DNA of 64,000 nucleotides from Leptodactylus fallax (GCA_947044405.1 CAMRHE010000018.1:4774001-4838000); one strand, 5' to 3'; counted from the first letter of the stretch, positions 24,936 through 35,916 are shown. Numbers and translations are program-made. Notes: generated by a model from the sequence alone, not told the origin.

Positions 24936-27900
24936 TTATTTTTATTTTTTTTGGGGGGGGATAGGAATTTTGCATTAATAAATAAAATCTTATTTATTTA
25001 TTTTTTAAATGATATACTCTCTTTGTTCTGCAGGTTGCAAAGATTATGACACCCGAACCCCACACAGATCAGCTGTGATCAGATAAGCTGCTAGTGGAAG
25101 GACAGGCTGCTTCTATTCAAGTAATATGAGTGGCACAGCAGCCCCATCCACTGTATAGCCATAGTTCTGGGGAATTGCAGCGCGTCTTCTATTACTTGAA
25201 TAGAGTCACTTAGCAGCTTCCTATGGTGGAACAGAATGAATTTGTCAAACATTTCAATTAATAAACATATTATAAGATCACACATTCATTAACCTGTGAT
25301 GCCTACGAATCTCAGGACATTCCACAACCATGCCATACACTATAGCACCTGCAGGTATGACCTGTCCATATCCATTACAGGTTGCATCTTTGGGCTGAGT
25401 AAGAAAAAAAAGAAAGTCTCATTAAAAGCTGCATATCATATGTAACAACAAGTAAAAACTCATTTATTTTGCTAACCTTAGGCTCTAGAAGCAAGTTTTT
25501 CCAGGCATGGATTAGAGTTTCCAGAATACCTTCACCAAACAAACCAGCATCTACTGTCTCTGTGACAACCAGTGAAACCCTACAGAGAAATAAACATACA
25601 GAAAAATGAAATAAACGTACATTAAAAGAGCTGTCCCAAAAACAACATTTTTCCCATATCTTGGGGTGTCTGCTTACTGGAGGTCTCACCACTGTGGCCC
25701 CCACCACATGAGAATATGGGTCTTCTGTGTCTCTGTTTATGCTAAGAGACTAATTCAATATGGAACATACTTCCAACACCCACATACTGCCTCTGCCCTT
25801 GGAGGATGCCCTCCAAGATAGGGAGTTTGGTGATAAAAAGGTGGAAGGAGCTGGCTATTATCTGAAGTGAACACGTTTTCAATAATGCGTCTAAAACTAG
25901 AATAAGCACAGATCATGCAAAGACAACCTCCATGTTGTTTTACAGATTGCTATAGCACAAGACTTAAAACCTGACATAGGCACACTGACCACGGGCACAT
26001 GGTGTTAGACTTCCATCCAGAAAACAAAATAAGTAAGCATTTTTACAAACCTGAATTAATATTATAATAAAATATATCTCAACCCAGAATTCTGGTTGTA
26101 TTACATTTTAACCATACATTAGAATGGTTGGGCTTGGACTTTGTCTTGTGTTTGTTGTTATTTTCAGAACATGATCAATGGCAGAGGTTGGTGTGTGATA
26201 TGGTGTCTCAAGTTATTTAACAATATGTTAAGAAGTAGTTACATTTATAGTCTTACAATCGGCACTTTGAAAGTAACAATTATTCTGCTGTTGCCCTCAG
26301 TGAAAATCAGTTTGACACCCCTGAAATACTACTTTGAATTGTAAAATGTCCTCTAACTGAAGAATGGGTTGACTTTAAAATGCTTTTCAGAACTAATCTG
26401 CTTGCTACATACTTTTCAGGTATGTGTTCAGGGATGTGAACATCATGAGACTTCATGTGCAGAAGCTTGATCTTGCTATCCATGTGATTGGTTGCCACCA
26501 CCTCACAGGCCAGGTCATACATAGTCTTGGAGACTTCACAGGCATAAACATGAGGGGCACCGGCACTTTGTGCAAACATGCTAAAAAAAATAATACATCT
26601 TTTAGTTGGGAGGTTAACAAGTGGTAGACAATACACAAAGATATTACACACAACAGTATTACGTACAAGAGAAATTTTTTTTTCTTTCATTATATAAATT
26701 TATGGGATTCTTCACTTCACTTGAGTTATGTGCTCTCATGGTGACCACCGAGAATGATATCCCTTTATGTTCTCTCAAGAGCGTAACCACATAAAGGAGA
26801 AAATGACAGCTCTGCGTCCTTGACTGTATGCTTATTTATGGTCACTTAGAATATCTTGAATACAGATGGGAGGATAATTACATTGTACATCAGCAAGAAG
26901 AGATGATATTGTCTCTAGCAGCCCTTGTGATGCTGTGCTGAGGTATCATGGGATTGATAGCAGAGCACAGAGAAAGAAAATATAAAACTCAAGGTCGTAT
27001 CTGCAGAAACAGATACAAAGGTAAGCTGAAGACCTAAGAGTGCAATGTACATAATATTACTGTAAAATATAGTACAATCAAACAAGGGGTTCAGCAATGG
27101 AAAAGGTGTTTTAGCAAAGACTGCTTCTTTAAAATACTACATGACAAAAATTGGTATCACACTCTTGACTTACCTTAGTATCCCTGTGCCAGTTCCAATA
27201 TCCAACACAGTTTTGCAGCCAGCCTGTACGGCATTTTCAATGGCTTTCTGATACATCCGATTCCTCTTGACATCATTGAGCATTACAAAATGCCAGCGTT
27301 CCACAAGCCAATTTGCAACACGGTAGAAGTTTTCTTTGGCATCAGCCGAATTTGGGTTCAGTTTCACAGCTTTGTAAAAATAACCAGCGGCTTCATCACG
27401 AAATCCCAATCTATGATAATTAAGGAAATGTAGTTAAAACTAGTTAGTGATCATGTAATCTGCAGATAAAGCCACAGATTATAATAATTATAAATAATTA
27501 TTTAAATGGAGTCTGTCTGCAGAAACCAGCATATCAACCCTGCACCATTTATAGATAAGTTAGGGTCACCAGAATCAGATCGCGTGAAAATGTGCCTCTG
27601 GTACCAACATATCACTGTTTTTATCAAAATTCAAAGAAGCTCTTACCATTGCTCCAAAGAGGTAAGTGACAATGCTCATTTCGTAGATAGAGTTTCCCAT
27701 TATAAAAGTTCTCTCACCTGAATAGCTGTTCTCCCATACTGTTGCAGATAACATCATCATTTGGAAAGAGTTCAAGGGCTTGCTCATAGCAACTGAATAA
27801 GTCTTGACTGCGGCTTAAGGCATACAGCTCTTCTGCCCATTTGAAAAGGGCATACTGAAAAGTCTCCTATAAAACATGGCAGGTATAAGCAACATATAAA

Positions 27901-29743
27901 ACACAACTATTAGAAGAGCTAAAAAAAGAAAGGAAGAAAACGTTAACTGAAAGCGTACCTGTCACTTCATTTGACTTTCATGCATGTGTACATGAAGAGT
28001 AACACCATGTCTGGTCATTACGCCTTATATTCTGCTGTTTTAGCAGTTTTCCCCTCTGCATATTTTATTTGTATTTTTATCTGAGCTGGTGGGTGGAGAC
28101 TAGTTTCCACACACTGCTCACAGCAAGTACAGGAGAATCTGCTCCATAACACTGTCTCTCACTCAGAAACAGCCCCAGGATAAAGCAGACAATTTACAGA
28201 ATACAGTATATAGAGAAGGACTGACCTGTACATAAGTGAGTAAAGTGCATGGATGTGATACAAAGATTCTATGTAGCTCCAGCATCAGCCTATAGACCCT
28301 ATTAGACAGGGTGATTTAGCATCCAATTGTTGGGAACGAACACTTGTACAAGCATTCGTTCCTGACAACTGACCTGTCTAAGAGAGCCGAAAATCACATG
28401 ATAAATAAGCATTTGCACATTCATTGGGTGATCTGCTGATTTTAGCAGGACAAGAAAATCATTGTCCGTTGGCAGTGCATGACCCTGCCTAATAATGGCT
28501 CTGCTAGACAATTAATGTATATACAGGGGAAGCGATCACTTTAGCGACCATTCTCCCTGTAAGTCCTCTGTAAGCGGCCTGTGTAAAATGACAGCTGATC
28601 GGCACCCTTTGTAGCAAATCTTTAGGTCTAATACCGTCTTAAACCTTTCTTTTTTCTTTCTTTCTTTCACCTCCTGCTCATTCCTCCTCTTTGGCATGTG
28701 TAATATGAGTCATGTGACCTTCAGTCTGTCTAGGGACAGGTATAGCAGTGATATTCCCAGTGTAAAGTAGTTTAGCAGGAGAGGGAGCAGGGAAACAGCC
28801 AGATAAGGGCAGAAATGCATTTCTCTCTGGTAAAATATATGATTGTACTATTCATTTATGCAAAGTTTTCTGAAACAACAGTGCCTATTGAACCAATGTT
28901 CATGTAAAAGTTGCTGTCCCTAATGAAGATGTAGGTAGTTGCTGCGTCTATTGAGGAAGTGGAGGACGAAACCATGTTCTTTTGAAGGAAGTGGAGGAGG
29001 AAAAGCTGTTGTGCCTACAGAGGAAACAGCTCTGTCTTGATGGCTGTAAAAGTAGAGAGGACATGGCAGGCCACAATTGCATAGGTGGCAGGCAGGACTT
29101 AATCTTCCATCTAAAGCAATAAACAAGATAGAAGAAAGCTTCTGTCTTGTATTTAACATTACAGTGAATGGACATGGATGCAGACAGAGGTTGCTCACTC
29201 TGCATCAATCACTCTGTCAGCTTTTCAGCCCATTGTTTTGATCCTATGACAGGTCAGAACAACAGACTTGAATAATGGCAATGTAAACGTACTGCTAAAG
29301 AGCCTACTGCACACAAGGGGCCACCTCCAGGACTTCCTGGTATCTACACGCTGGTGCAGAAAGGTTGAGTAGAAAACTATAGCATTTGACTAATTGGTCA
29401 ACTGGGTAGTCTTGTCTCTGATATTTATAACAGTGCACTATGTCTAACACATGGGGACTTTCAAAACAAAGAAGGCGTTATAATTCACCACAAACAGCTG
29501 CCATGCTGGCCTGGACACCAGGACACTTATACTTCTGGCTGATACCTTAAAGTCTTCCTTCAGCTCGGGAGCCAGGCTGAGCACCAGCAGGAAGTGGGCA
29601 TAAGCAGTGCCATAGTCCCGATCCCGCAGACACTGCTCAGCGCTATGCACGGACCTGGCAATCAGTTCCCTCCTGCTGGCAGCCTGGCCAGCCTTGCGCT
29701 CTTTGCGACCCTTTCTTCTGCCAGCCCCATTCACTTCTGCCAT
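14957..29743 (-). CDS. PRMT9: PRMT9, protein arginine N-methyltransferase 9 (12 coding exons, complete)
   Basis: The enzyme transfers methyl groups from S-adenosylmethionine to arginines. In mammals PRMT9 symmetrically dimethylates the splicing factor SF3B2. Exons in coding order: 29743-29546, 27866-27718, 27410-27174, 26580-26413, 25579-25477, 25394-25294, 24538-24346, 22466-22283, 21831-21150, 19479-19326, 18382-18254, 15178-14957. They total 2520 bases, encoding 839 residues plus a stop, with GT/AG at every junction and all phases matching. An N-terminal TPR-like region (about 25-135) precedes the first methyltransferase module: SAM motif [12 protein letters not shown] (184-195), ribose-binding E210, and the double-E loop E258/E267. 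The second module (from about 450) keeps the fold but has [11 protein letters not shown] in place of a glycine-rich SAM loop, as in mammalian PRMT9. No stop or frameshift was seen. The identification rests on remembered human PRMT9 and is very secure. Confidence 0.96.
15876..16857. repeat. TTAA-flanked MITE in PRMT9 intron 11
   Basis: TTAA at 15876-15879 and 16854-16857 bracket inverted ends (aaggggttttccgggcaaac; gcctggacaacccctt). The interior has repeated inverted blocks such as ctgaggccaatcagcg and ctgctgattggcctcag. At 982 bases it is long and GC-richer than its surroundings. It is non-coding; the short frames inside are by-products. Confidence 0.65.
16992..17034 (+). repeat. (AAT)n microsatellite
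   Basis: About 14 uninterrupted units of a trinucleotide repeat in PRMT9 intron 11. Confidence 0.95.
17220..17345 (+). repeat. Retroposon 3' tail-like sequence
   Basis: The phrases ttatttattaaaagatgg, ttgtaagctcctgcgtgaag and ggccctcactcttattg resemble common retroposon 3' regions in fish and frogs. The family is not certain. Confidence 0.35.
18091..18127 (+). repeat. Poly-A tract
   Basis: About 36 consecutive A in intron 11 of PRMT9, about 130 bases from exon 11. On the transcribed strand it is a U tract downstream of the donor. Confidence 0.9.
18254..18382 (-). CDS. PRMT9: PRMT9 exon 11 (residues 724-766)
   Basis: Encodes [20 protein letters not shown], then [15 protein letters not shown] and ATEVK. 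Exactly 43 codons, phase 0 at both ends. Confidence 0.94.
18430..18735. repeat. Palindromic MITE in PRMT9 intron 10
   Basis: Inverted parts: ctgatcagtcataggatcag near 18451 and ctgatcctatgacagatcag near 18706. A related copy lies in intron 1 near 29100-29275 (tttgatcctatgacaggtca). Confidence 0.55.
19326..19479 (-). CDS. PRMT9: PRMT9 exon 10 (residues 672-723)
   Basis: Encodes [20 protein letters not shown] and [20 protein letters not shown], ending NQFK before GTGAGC. Clean in-frame match to the human segment. Confidence 0.95.
19480..21149. other. PRMT9 intron 9 with one dispersed repeat
   Basis: About 20636-20985 is a frog-type MITE with inverted ends (ctaaggataggtcatgaat; ccttagggtagatcatcaat). 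The same family appears as the target at 55713-55812 and 60308-60530. An A-rich run lies at 21050-21080. Otherwise no recognised content. Confidence 0.45.
21150..21831 (-). CDS. PRMT9: PRMT9 exon 9 (residues 445-672), largest exon
   Basis: This 682-base exon links the two modules. It encodes [20 protein letters not shown], a low-conservation acidic linker, [20 protein letters not shown], then the second module with [20 protein letters not shown] and [20 protein letters not shown]. The second module lacks a proper glycine-rich SAM motif, as known for the family. Confidence 0.96.
21832..22282. other. PRMT9 intron 8
   Basis: No repeat or RNA gene of clear identity. A loose inverted pair (gttaacccaaacttctgaa; gaagtttgggttaactctg) at about 21930 and 22010 suggests a small worn MITE. 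Confidence 0.4.
22283..22466 (-). CDS. PRMT9: PRMT9 exon 8 (residues 384-445)
   Basis: Encodes [18 protein letters not shown] and [23 protein letters not shown] occupies the place of the THW loop of other arginine methyltransferases, the same variant as in human PRMT9. One base of the next codon is carried over. Confidence 0.94.
22554..23937 (+). mobile_element. 5'-truncated L1-type LINE in PRMT9 intron 7
   Basis: The insertion is flanked by a 16-base direct repeat (aaaaatgccttaaaaa) at 22538-22553 and 23938-23953. The 3' end has aataaattacttaatgtt rather than a long poly-A. It lies antisense to PRMT9. Truncation and a long target duplication are normal for target-primed reverse transcription. 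Confidence 0.85.
22800..23669 (+). pseudogene. L1 ORF2 C-terminal remnant
   Basis: Only the region after the polymerase remains. The readable frame gives [20 protein letters not shown], then the Cys/His knuckle [17 protein letters not shown] (C-x2-C...H...C type, typical of L1 ORF2 ends). It continues in a different frame with [30 protein letters not shown] and [10 protein letters not shown] to a stop at 23667-23669. At least one frame break lies near 23410. The reverse transcriptase and endonuclease are missing because of the 5' truncation. Confidence 0.8.
24346..24538 (-). CDS. PRMT9: PRMT9 exon 7 (residues 319-383)
   Basis: Encodes [11 protein letters not shown] at the start and [20 protein letters not shown], then LTVDFNSLQ. 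The [13 protein letters not shown] block is near-identical to human PRMT9. Phase 0 end. Confidence 0.94.
24670..24891 (-). mobile_element. Tc1-like end fragment in PRMT9 intron 6
   Basis: The right end (ggtgtgtccaaacttttggt, then ctgtactg before TA at 24892-24893) is a Tc1 terminal repeat. The sequence inward is the usual subterminal region and no coding part is left. The left boundary is approximate. Confidence 0.65.
24899..24934 (+). repeat. (CA)n microsatellite
   Basis: Eighteen uninterrupted CA units directly beyond the Tc1 fragment in PRMT9 intron 6. Confidence 0.95.
25294..25394 (-). CDS. PRMT9: PRMT9 exon 6 (residues 286-319)
   Basis: Encodes [20 protein letters not shown], then [12 protein letters not shown], the first strands of the barrel domain after the double-E loop. 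It is a few residues shorter than the human segment before GYGQVIP. Confidence 0.92.
25477..25579 (-). CDS. PRMT9: PRMT9 exon 5 (residues 251-285), double-E loop
   Basis: Encodes [20 protein letters not shown], the double-E loop with glutamates 258 and 267 that position the substrate arginine. The exon ends in phase 0 before a GTTAGC donor. Confidence 0.95.
25580..26412. other. PRMT9 intron 4
   Basis: No repeat or RNA gene recognised. Confidence 0.4.
26413..26580 (-). CDS. PRMT9: PRMT9 exon 4 (residues 195-251)
   Basis: Encodes [20 protein letters not shown], where E210 of YACE is the expected ribose-binding residue. It continues through [20 protein letters not shown]. It ends two bases into the last lysine codon. 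Confidence 0.94.
26581..27173. other. PRMT9 intron 3
   Basis: No repeat or RNA gene recognised. Confidence 0.4.
27174..27410 (-). CDS. PRMT9: PRMT9 exon 3 (residues 116-195)
   Basis: Finishes the TPR region ([18 protein letters not shown]) and enters the first methyltransferase module ([14 protein letters not shown]). It ends in the SAM-binding loop [11 protein letters not shown]. Methionine after the first arginine is replaced by leucine relative to human. Confidence 0.95.
27718..27866 (-). CDS. PRMT9: PRMT9 exon 2 (residues 67-116)
   Basis: Encodes [19 protein letters not shown] and [20 protein letters not shown], a TPR helix pair. The acceptor AG is at 27868-27867 and the donor GT at 27717-27716. 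It is 149 bases long and ends two bases into an arginine codon. Confidence 0.93.
27867..29545. other. PRMT9 intron 1 with worn MITEs
   Basis: About 28295-28600 carries inverted blocks (aacgaacacttgtacaagca; cattcgttcctgacaactga) of a small dispersed element. About 29100-29275 is a copy of the 18430-18735 MITE. The remainder is unassigned. Confidence 0.4.
29546..29743 (-). CDS. PRMT9: PRMT9 exon 1 (residues 1-66)
   Basis: The start codon gives MAEVNGAG followed by a basic stretch, then [20 protein letters not shown] and [11 protein letters not shown], the start of the TPR-like region. The donor GT lies at 29545-29544 and the exon ends in phase 0. Confidence 0.93.
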
Positions 29744-29960
29744 GATGCCCCGTCAGTCACCAGCCAGCATGTGCTGCCATCTCCACACTGTAGAATACAC
29801 ACGAGCCGCGCGTAATATGGAGCACGGGAACTTTTCTCACCCGCGATGATAAATTACATTAAACATCACCGGCTGGAACGCACGAATCAGGCGCTGGAAT
29901 ATGACGTAGTGAGAGCTGATTGGACGCCTTATAGAAGTCCGTCCTCATGTATTCGTACAC
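29744..29960 (-). promoter_or_regulatory. PRMT9: Probable PRMT9 promoter / 5' UTR
   Basis: Upstream of the start codon the sequence becomes CpG-richer. On the minus strand there is a CCAAT box (29923-29919) and, nearer the gene, ACGTCA (29907-29902), a CRE-like half-site. No TATA box is seen at a sensible distance. The transcription start is not determined. Confidence 0.5.
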
Positions 29961-30328
29961 ATAGAGACCTGCACTCCAATACAAACTAGTGCAGTGTGCG
30001 GCCCTGTCTTTAGAGAGAGTGTGCTGGGTCATACTGCAGCCGGCATGTTTCTTGGCAGGTAGAGAACGTGTGCTGGCCATTTCTATACACTTTTGCTATG
30101 CCAAGTTAGTTACAGTATAGGTGGAAGAGTATATGATCATATATGTAATAGTATCCTGAAGGTGAGAGCTCCATCCTCCTAGCGATATGTCCAAATATTG
30201 TAACACCTTTTTTTTTTATTTATTGTAAAGTCCAAGAAGGAAGTCCTCTTAGGTCATGGAGCAAAGTTGGGTTTAGACAAAGTGTAGCCCTGGGCAAGTG
30301 CAATACTTCTAGTGGCATTGATAGGGTC
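29961..30328. other. No recognised content
   Basis: I looked for the first exon of a divergent partner gene here and saw none. Confidence 0.35.
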
Positions 30329-30763
30329 TTAAAGATGACCTTTCACGTCCTCTGGAACTGGAGGTTTTATATACTGCTGGATTCAGCACACTGTCAGCTT
30401 TCCCTGTATGGGCCCCGGTGCTGGAGATATCGGTGCCATTATTTTAAGCACTGATGTCCTTTCATCGTCAGAAGGGCGGGCCTTAATGCTCTGCATCATC
30501 GCTGGGTGGTAAGGAACGCCCCCTCTGACAGTACAATGCTATGGAACAGTACTGTCAGGGGGGTGTTCCTTACTGCCCAGTGATGATGCTAGGCAGTAAG
30601 GACTGCCCTTCTGATAGTGGAGAGATATATTGGTGTTGAAACTAACGGCACCGATATCTACAGCATCGGGGCCCATACGGGGAAAGCTGACAGTGCGCTG
30701 AATTGCGCTTTCTAGCAGTATATAATATGGTGGGTGCCAGATGACGTGAAAGGTCCTTTTTAA
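30329..30763. repeat. Palindromic T2-type MITE (TTAA), gacctttcacgtcc family
   Basis: TTAA at 30329-30332 and 30760-30763 bracket inverted ends (gacctttcacgtcc; gacgtgaaaggtcc). Inner arms match too (ggagatatcggtgcc against ggcaccgatatctaca). It is the same family as 55114-55712, but shorter and more diverged. Confidence 0.75.
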
Positions 30764-30779
30764 ATGATCTGGAGAACTA

Positions 30780-31495
30780 AAACAACATTCATAAACTTAT
30801 ATATATATATATATAATTATTATATAATATCGTTATACTGCTATTACCACTATACAGAAAATCACTGAACAAAACACATCATACAACAATCACTAGTACC
30901 AATAATACACAATATACAAGGCCCACATAGTACAGTACAGTACCCTCACACTGTGACTACCTCCATTACTGCTACATAGTGATGTAAAGACAAAAGTAGT
31001 GCACTACAAAGTAAAAGTACTACTTTTTGTATCCCAAAGAATAGTTGTCCAAATATTTCTATCCTAATAAAAACTGGATCAATAACATAGAGATTTAATA
31101 ATATCATTTTCTATCTTAATAACCCCCATTTTGCTCACACACAGTACAAATGACCATCTTTGTACTACCTTATAGATTTTTGCACCCCATCATCAGTTAT
31201 TATAGTGCCACCTTATAAATAATAGTCCATGGTTATACATAATAGTGCCCCTTATCAGTAATAGTGCTCCATTATAGTAGTCCACCTTATAATAGCCACT
31301 TTATAAATAATAGTGCCCACTTATAAATAATAGTTGCTCCTTATAAAGTATACTCCCTTATAAATAAGGAGAAAACTATCATTTATAAATAATTGTCTAC
31401 CCCTTGAAAATAATAATTACCCTCTTAAAATAGCTCCATGTTCATAAATAAGTGCCTACCTGATCAGTAAAAGCCCACCTTCTTCTTTAAAAACA
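30780..31495 (-). repeat. Dispersed repeat with degenerate ttataaataatagt array, copy 1
   Basis: From about 30830 (cactgaacaaaacacat, accaataatacacaatatac) it parallels 35325-35910. It then runs into short units of about 17-25 bases around ccttataaataatagtgcc. The first 20 or so bases are (AT)n. Read on the other strand the unit is actattatttataaggg, as in 57890-58085 and 59830-60110. Confidence 0.6.
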
Positions 31496-32256
31496 AACAA
31501 AAAAAAACTAAATTTTATACTAACCTTGCCACGATCCACCTCTTAGTGGAGCAGCTGAGGCCTTTTCTCACTACTGCAGTCTTTACAGCTCCCTGCTTTG
31601 TCATAGGCTTCAGCGGTTGGAAGCAGGTCTCCTGAGTCATCAGGCTGAAAGTTTGGTGCTCCAGATCCTGGGGCTGCTTCGGGAAAAAGAGCTCCTGGCA
31701 ATTGCCCAGTCTGAAAGGTAGTTGAAAGTGACACCAGAACCCTCATGAGTAATTGACATGCCACAGGTGCAAAAGCTACAGCGGAAGAAATCTTGCACTG
31801 TGGGTTTTTTGCAGCAGTGTGTGAATGGGATTTGTTTAAATCTCATCCAATATATTGGTGCTGTATATTGCAGAGGATTAGTATCTGCAACAGCAGCAGT
31901 GATTAACCTGCTTTGTATAATACCAGTGTATTCCCCAGCCATAAGGTGGCTAAACTCTCAATAATGTTTGGTTGAGAACTTTTCCTTCCAATCTTCCCAT
32001 ACACATGCAAGCTCAGTTTGGCTAGGGATAGGTTATAAATTTTGAGTCTTGGTAAACCCATTTAGGCTAAGGCCACATGTAGTGAAATGCAGATAAAAAA
32101 AATTCTGTGGAGAAAACCCAGCAGAAAACACAATCAAACAACATTTTTGGCTCTCTCCAAGTATATTGGGAAAACACTTTTTTTACAGGTAAAATTATAA
32201 TGCATAATTGTAATGCATACTGCTTCTTTTTTCGAAAACCCATGTGATGAGAAATA
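31496..32256. other. Unassigned, probable repeat end near 31690-31710
   Basis: The phrase ctggcaattgcccag near 31697 matches gggcaattgcccag inside the start of the 55813 hAT-like element. This may be the end of a related element. No gene seen. Confidence 0.35.
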
Positions 32257-33552
32257 CAGTCATATGAAAAAGTTTGGGCACCCCTATTAATCTTAATCAT
32301 TTTTAGTTCTAAATATTTGGGTGTTTGCAACAGCCATTTCAATTTGATATATCTAATAACTGATGGACACAGTAATATTTCAGGATTGAAATGAGGTTTA
32401 TTGTGCTAACAGAAAATGTGCAATATGCATTAAACCAAAATTTGACCGGTGCAAAAATTTGGGTACCCTTATCATTTTATTGATTTGAATACTCCTAACT
32501 ACTTTTTACTGACTTACTGAAGCACAAAATTGGTTTTGTAACCTCACTGAGCTTTGAACTTCATAGCCAGGTGTATCCAATCATGAGAAAAGGTATTTAA
32601 GGTGGCCAATTGCAAGTTGTTCTCCTATTTGAATCTCCTCTGAAGAGTGGCATCATGGGCTCCTCAAAACAACTCTCAAATGATCTGAAAACAAAGATTG
32701 TTCAACATAGTTGTTCAGGGGAAGGATACAAAAAGTTGTCTCAGAGATTTAACCTGTCAGTTTCCACTGTGAGGAACATAGTAAGGAAATGGAAGACCAC
32801 AGGGACAGTTCTTGTTAAGCCCAGAAGTGGCAGGCCAAGAAAAATATCAGAAAGGCAGAGAAGAAGAATGGTGAGAACAGTCAAGGACAATCCACAGACC
32901 ACCTCCAAAGAGCTGCAGCATCATCTTGCTGCAGATGGTGTCACTGTGCATCAGTCAACAATACAGCACACTTTGCACAAGGAGAAGCTGTATGGGAGAG
33001 TGATGCGAAAGAAGCCGTTTCTGACAGCACGCCACAAACAGAGTCGCCTGAGGTATGCAAAAGCACATTTGGACAAGCCAGCTTCATTTTGGAAGAAGGT
33101 CCTGTGGACTGATGAAACAAAGATTGAGTTGTTTGGTCATACAAAAAGGTGTTATGCATGGCGTCAAAGAAACACAGCATTCCAAGAAAAACACTTGCTA
33201 CCCACTGTAAAATTTGGTGGAGGTTCCATCATGCTTTGGGGCTGTGTGGCCAATGCTGGCACCGGGAATCTTGTTAAAGTTGAGGGTCGCATGGATTCAA
33301 CTCAGTATCAGCAGATTCTTGAGAATCTCAATTTCTGTTGAGGTGCCCATACTTTTGCACCGGTCAAATTTTGGTTTAATGCATATTGCACATTTTCTGT
33401 TAGCACAATAAACCTCATTTCAATCCTGAAATATTACTGTGTCCATCAGTTATTAGATATATCAAATTGAAATGGCTGTTGCAAACACCCAAATATTTAG
33501 AACTAAAAATGATTAAGATTAATAGGGGTGCCCAAACTTTTTCATATGACTG
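32257..33552 (+). mobile_element. Tc1-like element, cagtcatatgaaaaag family, copy D (internally deleted)
   Basis: Full terminal repeats flanked by TA (32255-32256; 33553-33554). It is 1296 bases against 1652 for copy C. Sequence is continuous with copy C until about 33326, then resumes close to the 3' terminal repeat. About 350 bases coding for the C-terminal catalytic part are missing. Confidence 0.93.
32655..33341 (+). pseudogene. C-terminally truncated Tc1 transposase (copy D)
   Basis: The frame from MGSSKQLSND is open for 228 residues. It keeps both helix-turn-helix domains, the GRPRKIS hook, the linker (HKQSRLRYAKAHLDKP, intact here unlike copy C) and the first catalytic motif LWTDET. 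The deletion removes the second aspartate (QQDNDPKH in copy C) and the glutamate (SPDLNIIEHLW) and adds the stray end NLNFC. It cannot catalyse transposition. If expressed it could still bind the terminal repeats, which is inference. Confidence 0.88.
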
Positions 33553-33785
33553 TAGCTTTGAGCACGGTAATACAGTATAATATGGTCATTCTTATTGGGT
33601 GGACGATACAAGATTCACTCTGCCTCCTGTATTCAAGAGGATTTGGTGGCCTGTACAATGGCAGGAATCTCTCTGTTCCCCATATATGGGGATCAGGGTG
33701 GTGAGAATGAAGTACTGCAAACCTTCACTGGACACATTAGCTGGACATTCTGAAAAATAATCTAAAGATCGCCTGGGGGATCATA

Positions 33786-34719
<934 letters not shown>

Positions 34720-35284
34720 AAACTGCTTATCTAGACACAATGGAGAAATTTAATTTTAGGAAAACATTTTAAGGCCAGAGGCACATAGGGTGTACTTGGA
34801 GAGGATTAGCTGCTGCAAATCGTTGGTGACTACTCTGCTGCGTTGTACAGTACCAGAGTAGTGGATCAGATTCAACAAAATGTCATCCACATGCTGCACT
34901 GTGTCTTGCACTATGGGTTTTGAACCTAAAGCGTATCAATTATTGTTGTGGGTTTTGCTGCGAAGAAAAGGTAGTCGGACCAGCTGCAGTCGAAATCATG
35001 ATTTTGGCTGCTTTTCACATGGACAGGTTCGCTACAGAAATCCCACAGTGGGCTCATATGTCTGTCCCTGTTTTAAGGCTGAGGACACACAGAGGGAAAA
35101 TGCTCTGCATTTTGCTGTATTCAGGGCAGGTCTTAGACGAAATGTGACTCTGGGCAAAATTAAAATCAGGGACCTAAATGCTAACATACCAATAACACCA
35201 TCAAATTCAGTCAATTCAGAAGGCAGTGCTGCACTCCCAGGGAAGGGTCTTAAAAAATCAGGGAACCAAAAAAAATTTGTAAAC
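34720..35284. other. Unassigned repetitive sequence
   Basis: Includes blocks like ggctgaggacacacagaggg typical of frog MITEs, and cagggcaggtcttagacg near 35123, which recalls hAT-like ends. The 136-residue open frame here has no recognisable features and is not called as a gene. Confidence 0.35.
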
Positions 35285-35916
35285 ATATAAATAGTTATAA
35301 TATAATACCACGATACCAAGGAGCATTATTGCCACTATACACACAATTACTGAACAAAACACATAAAGACAATTAGTACCAATAATGCACAATATACAAG
35401 GCCCAGATAATAAAGTTCCTCCACACCATGACTCTATTACCACTACATAGTGACACAAAGACAATAGTAAGGAACTACAAAGTAAAGATGCTACCTTTTG
35501 TACACCAAAGACAAATAGTGGTGCATCCTTCTATCCTAATAAAAATCAGATCAATTAAAAAAGTAATTTAATAATACCCCCTTTCTGCCCCCGAAACTGT
35601 ACCCCTTTTTGCCCACACACAATTCAAATGACCACCTTTGTACCACTTTATTAGTTATTATAGTGACCTCATATAAATAATAGCCCTTGTCTATAAATAA
35701 TAGCACCCCCTCTTATAAATTAGAGTTTCCCGTTATAATTACCAGTTATTAGTAACAGTTAACAGTCTAAATCAACCTACCTTATTAATAGTCCCTTTTA
35801 TAATAATACTCCCCCTTTATCAGTAATAGTCCCTTCTTATAAATAATACTCTCCCCTTATTAGTAATTCCCTTCTTATAAATAAGAGTCCCCCCTTATAA
35901 ATCAATCCCCCTTATA
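35285..35916 (-). repeat. Dispersed repeat with ttataaataatagt array, copy 2
   Basis: Parallels 30780-31495: ttactgaacaaaacacat, accaataatgcacaatatac, aaggcccagata and the block of ccttataaataat units. The Tc1 copy E interrupts it at 35917, and the same unit resumes at 37463-37510. Confidence 0.6.

Noticed and set aside
29961..30328. Possible first exon of a divergent neighbour of PRMT9
   Set aside because: A short ATG frame followed by GT near 30044-30060 exists, but the residues do not match the neighbour I would expect (TMEM184C in mammals) and nothing follows downstream.
30799..30815. (AT)n tract as a regulatory element
   Set aside because: A simple dinucleotide run at the edge of a dispersed repeat. 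No evidence of function.
34880..35290. 136-codon open frame
   Set aside because: Lies across dispersed repeat blocks, has no recognisable domain, no splice context and no similarity I can name.
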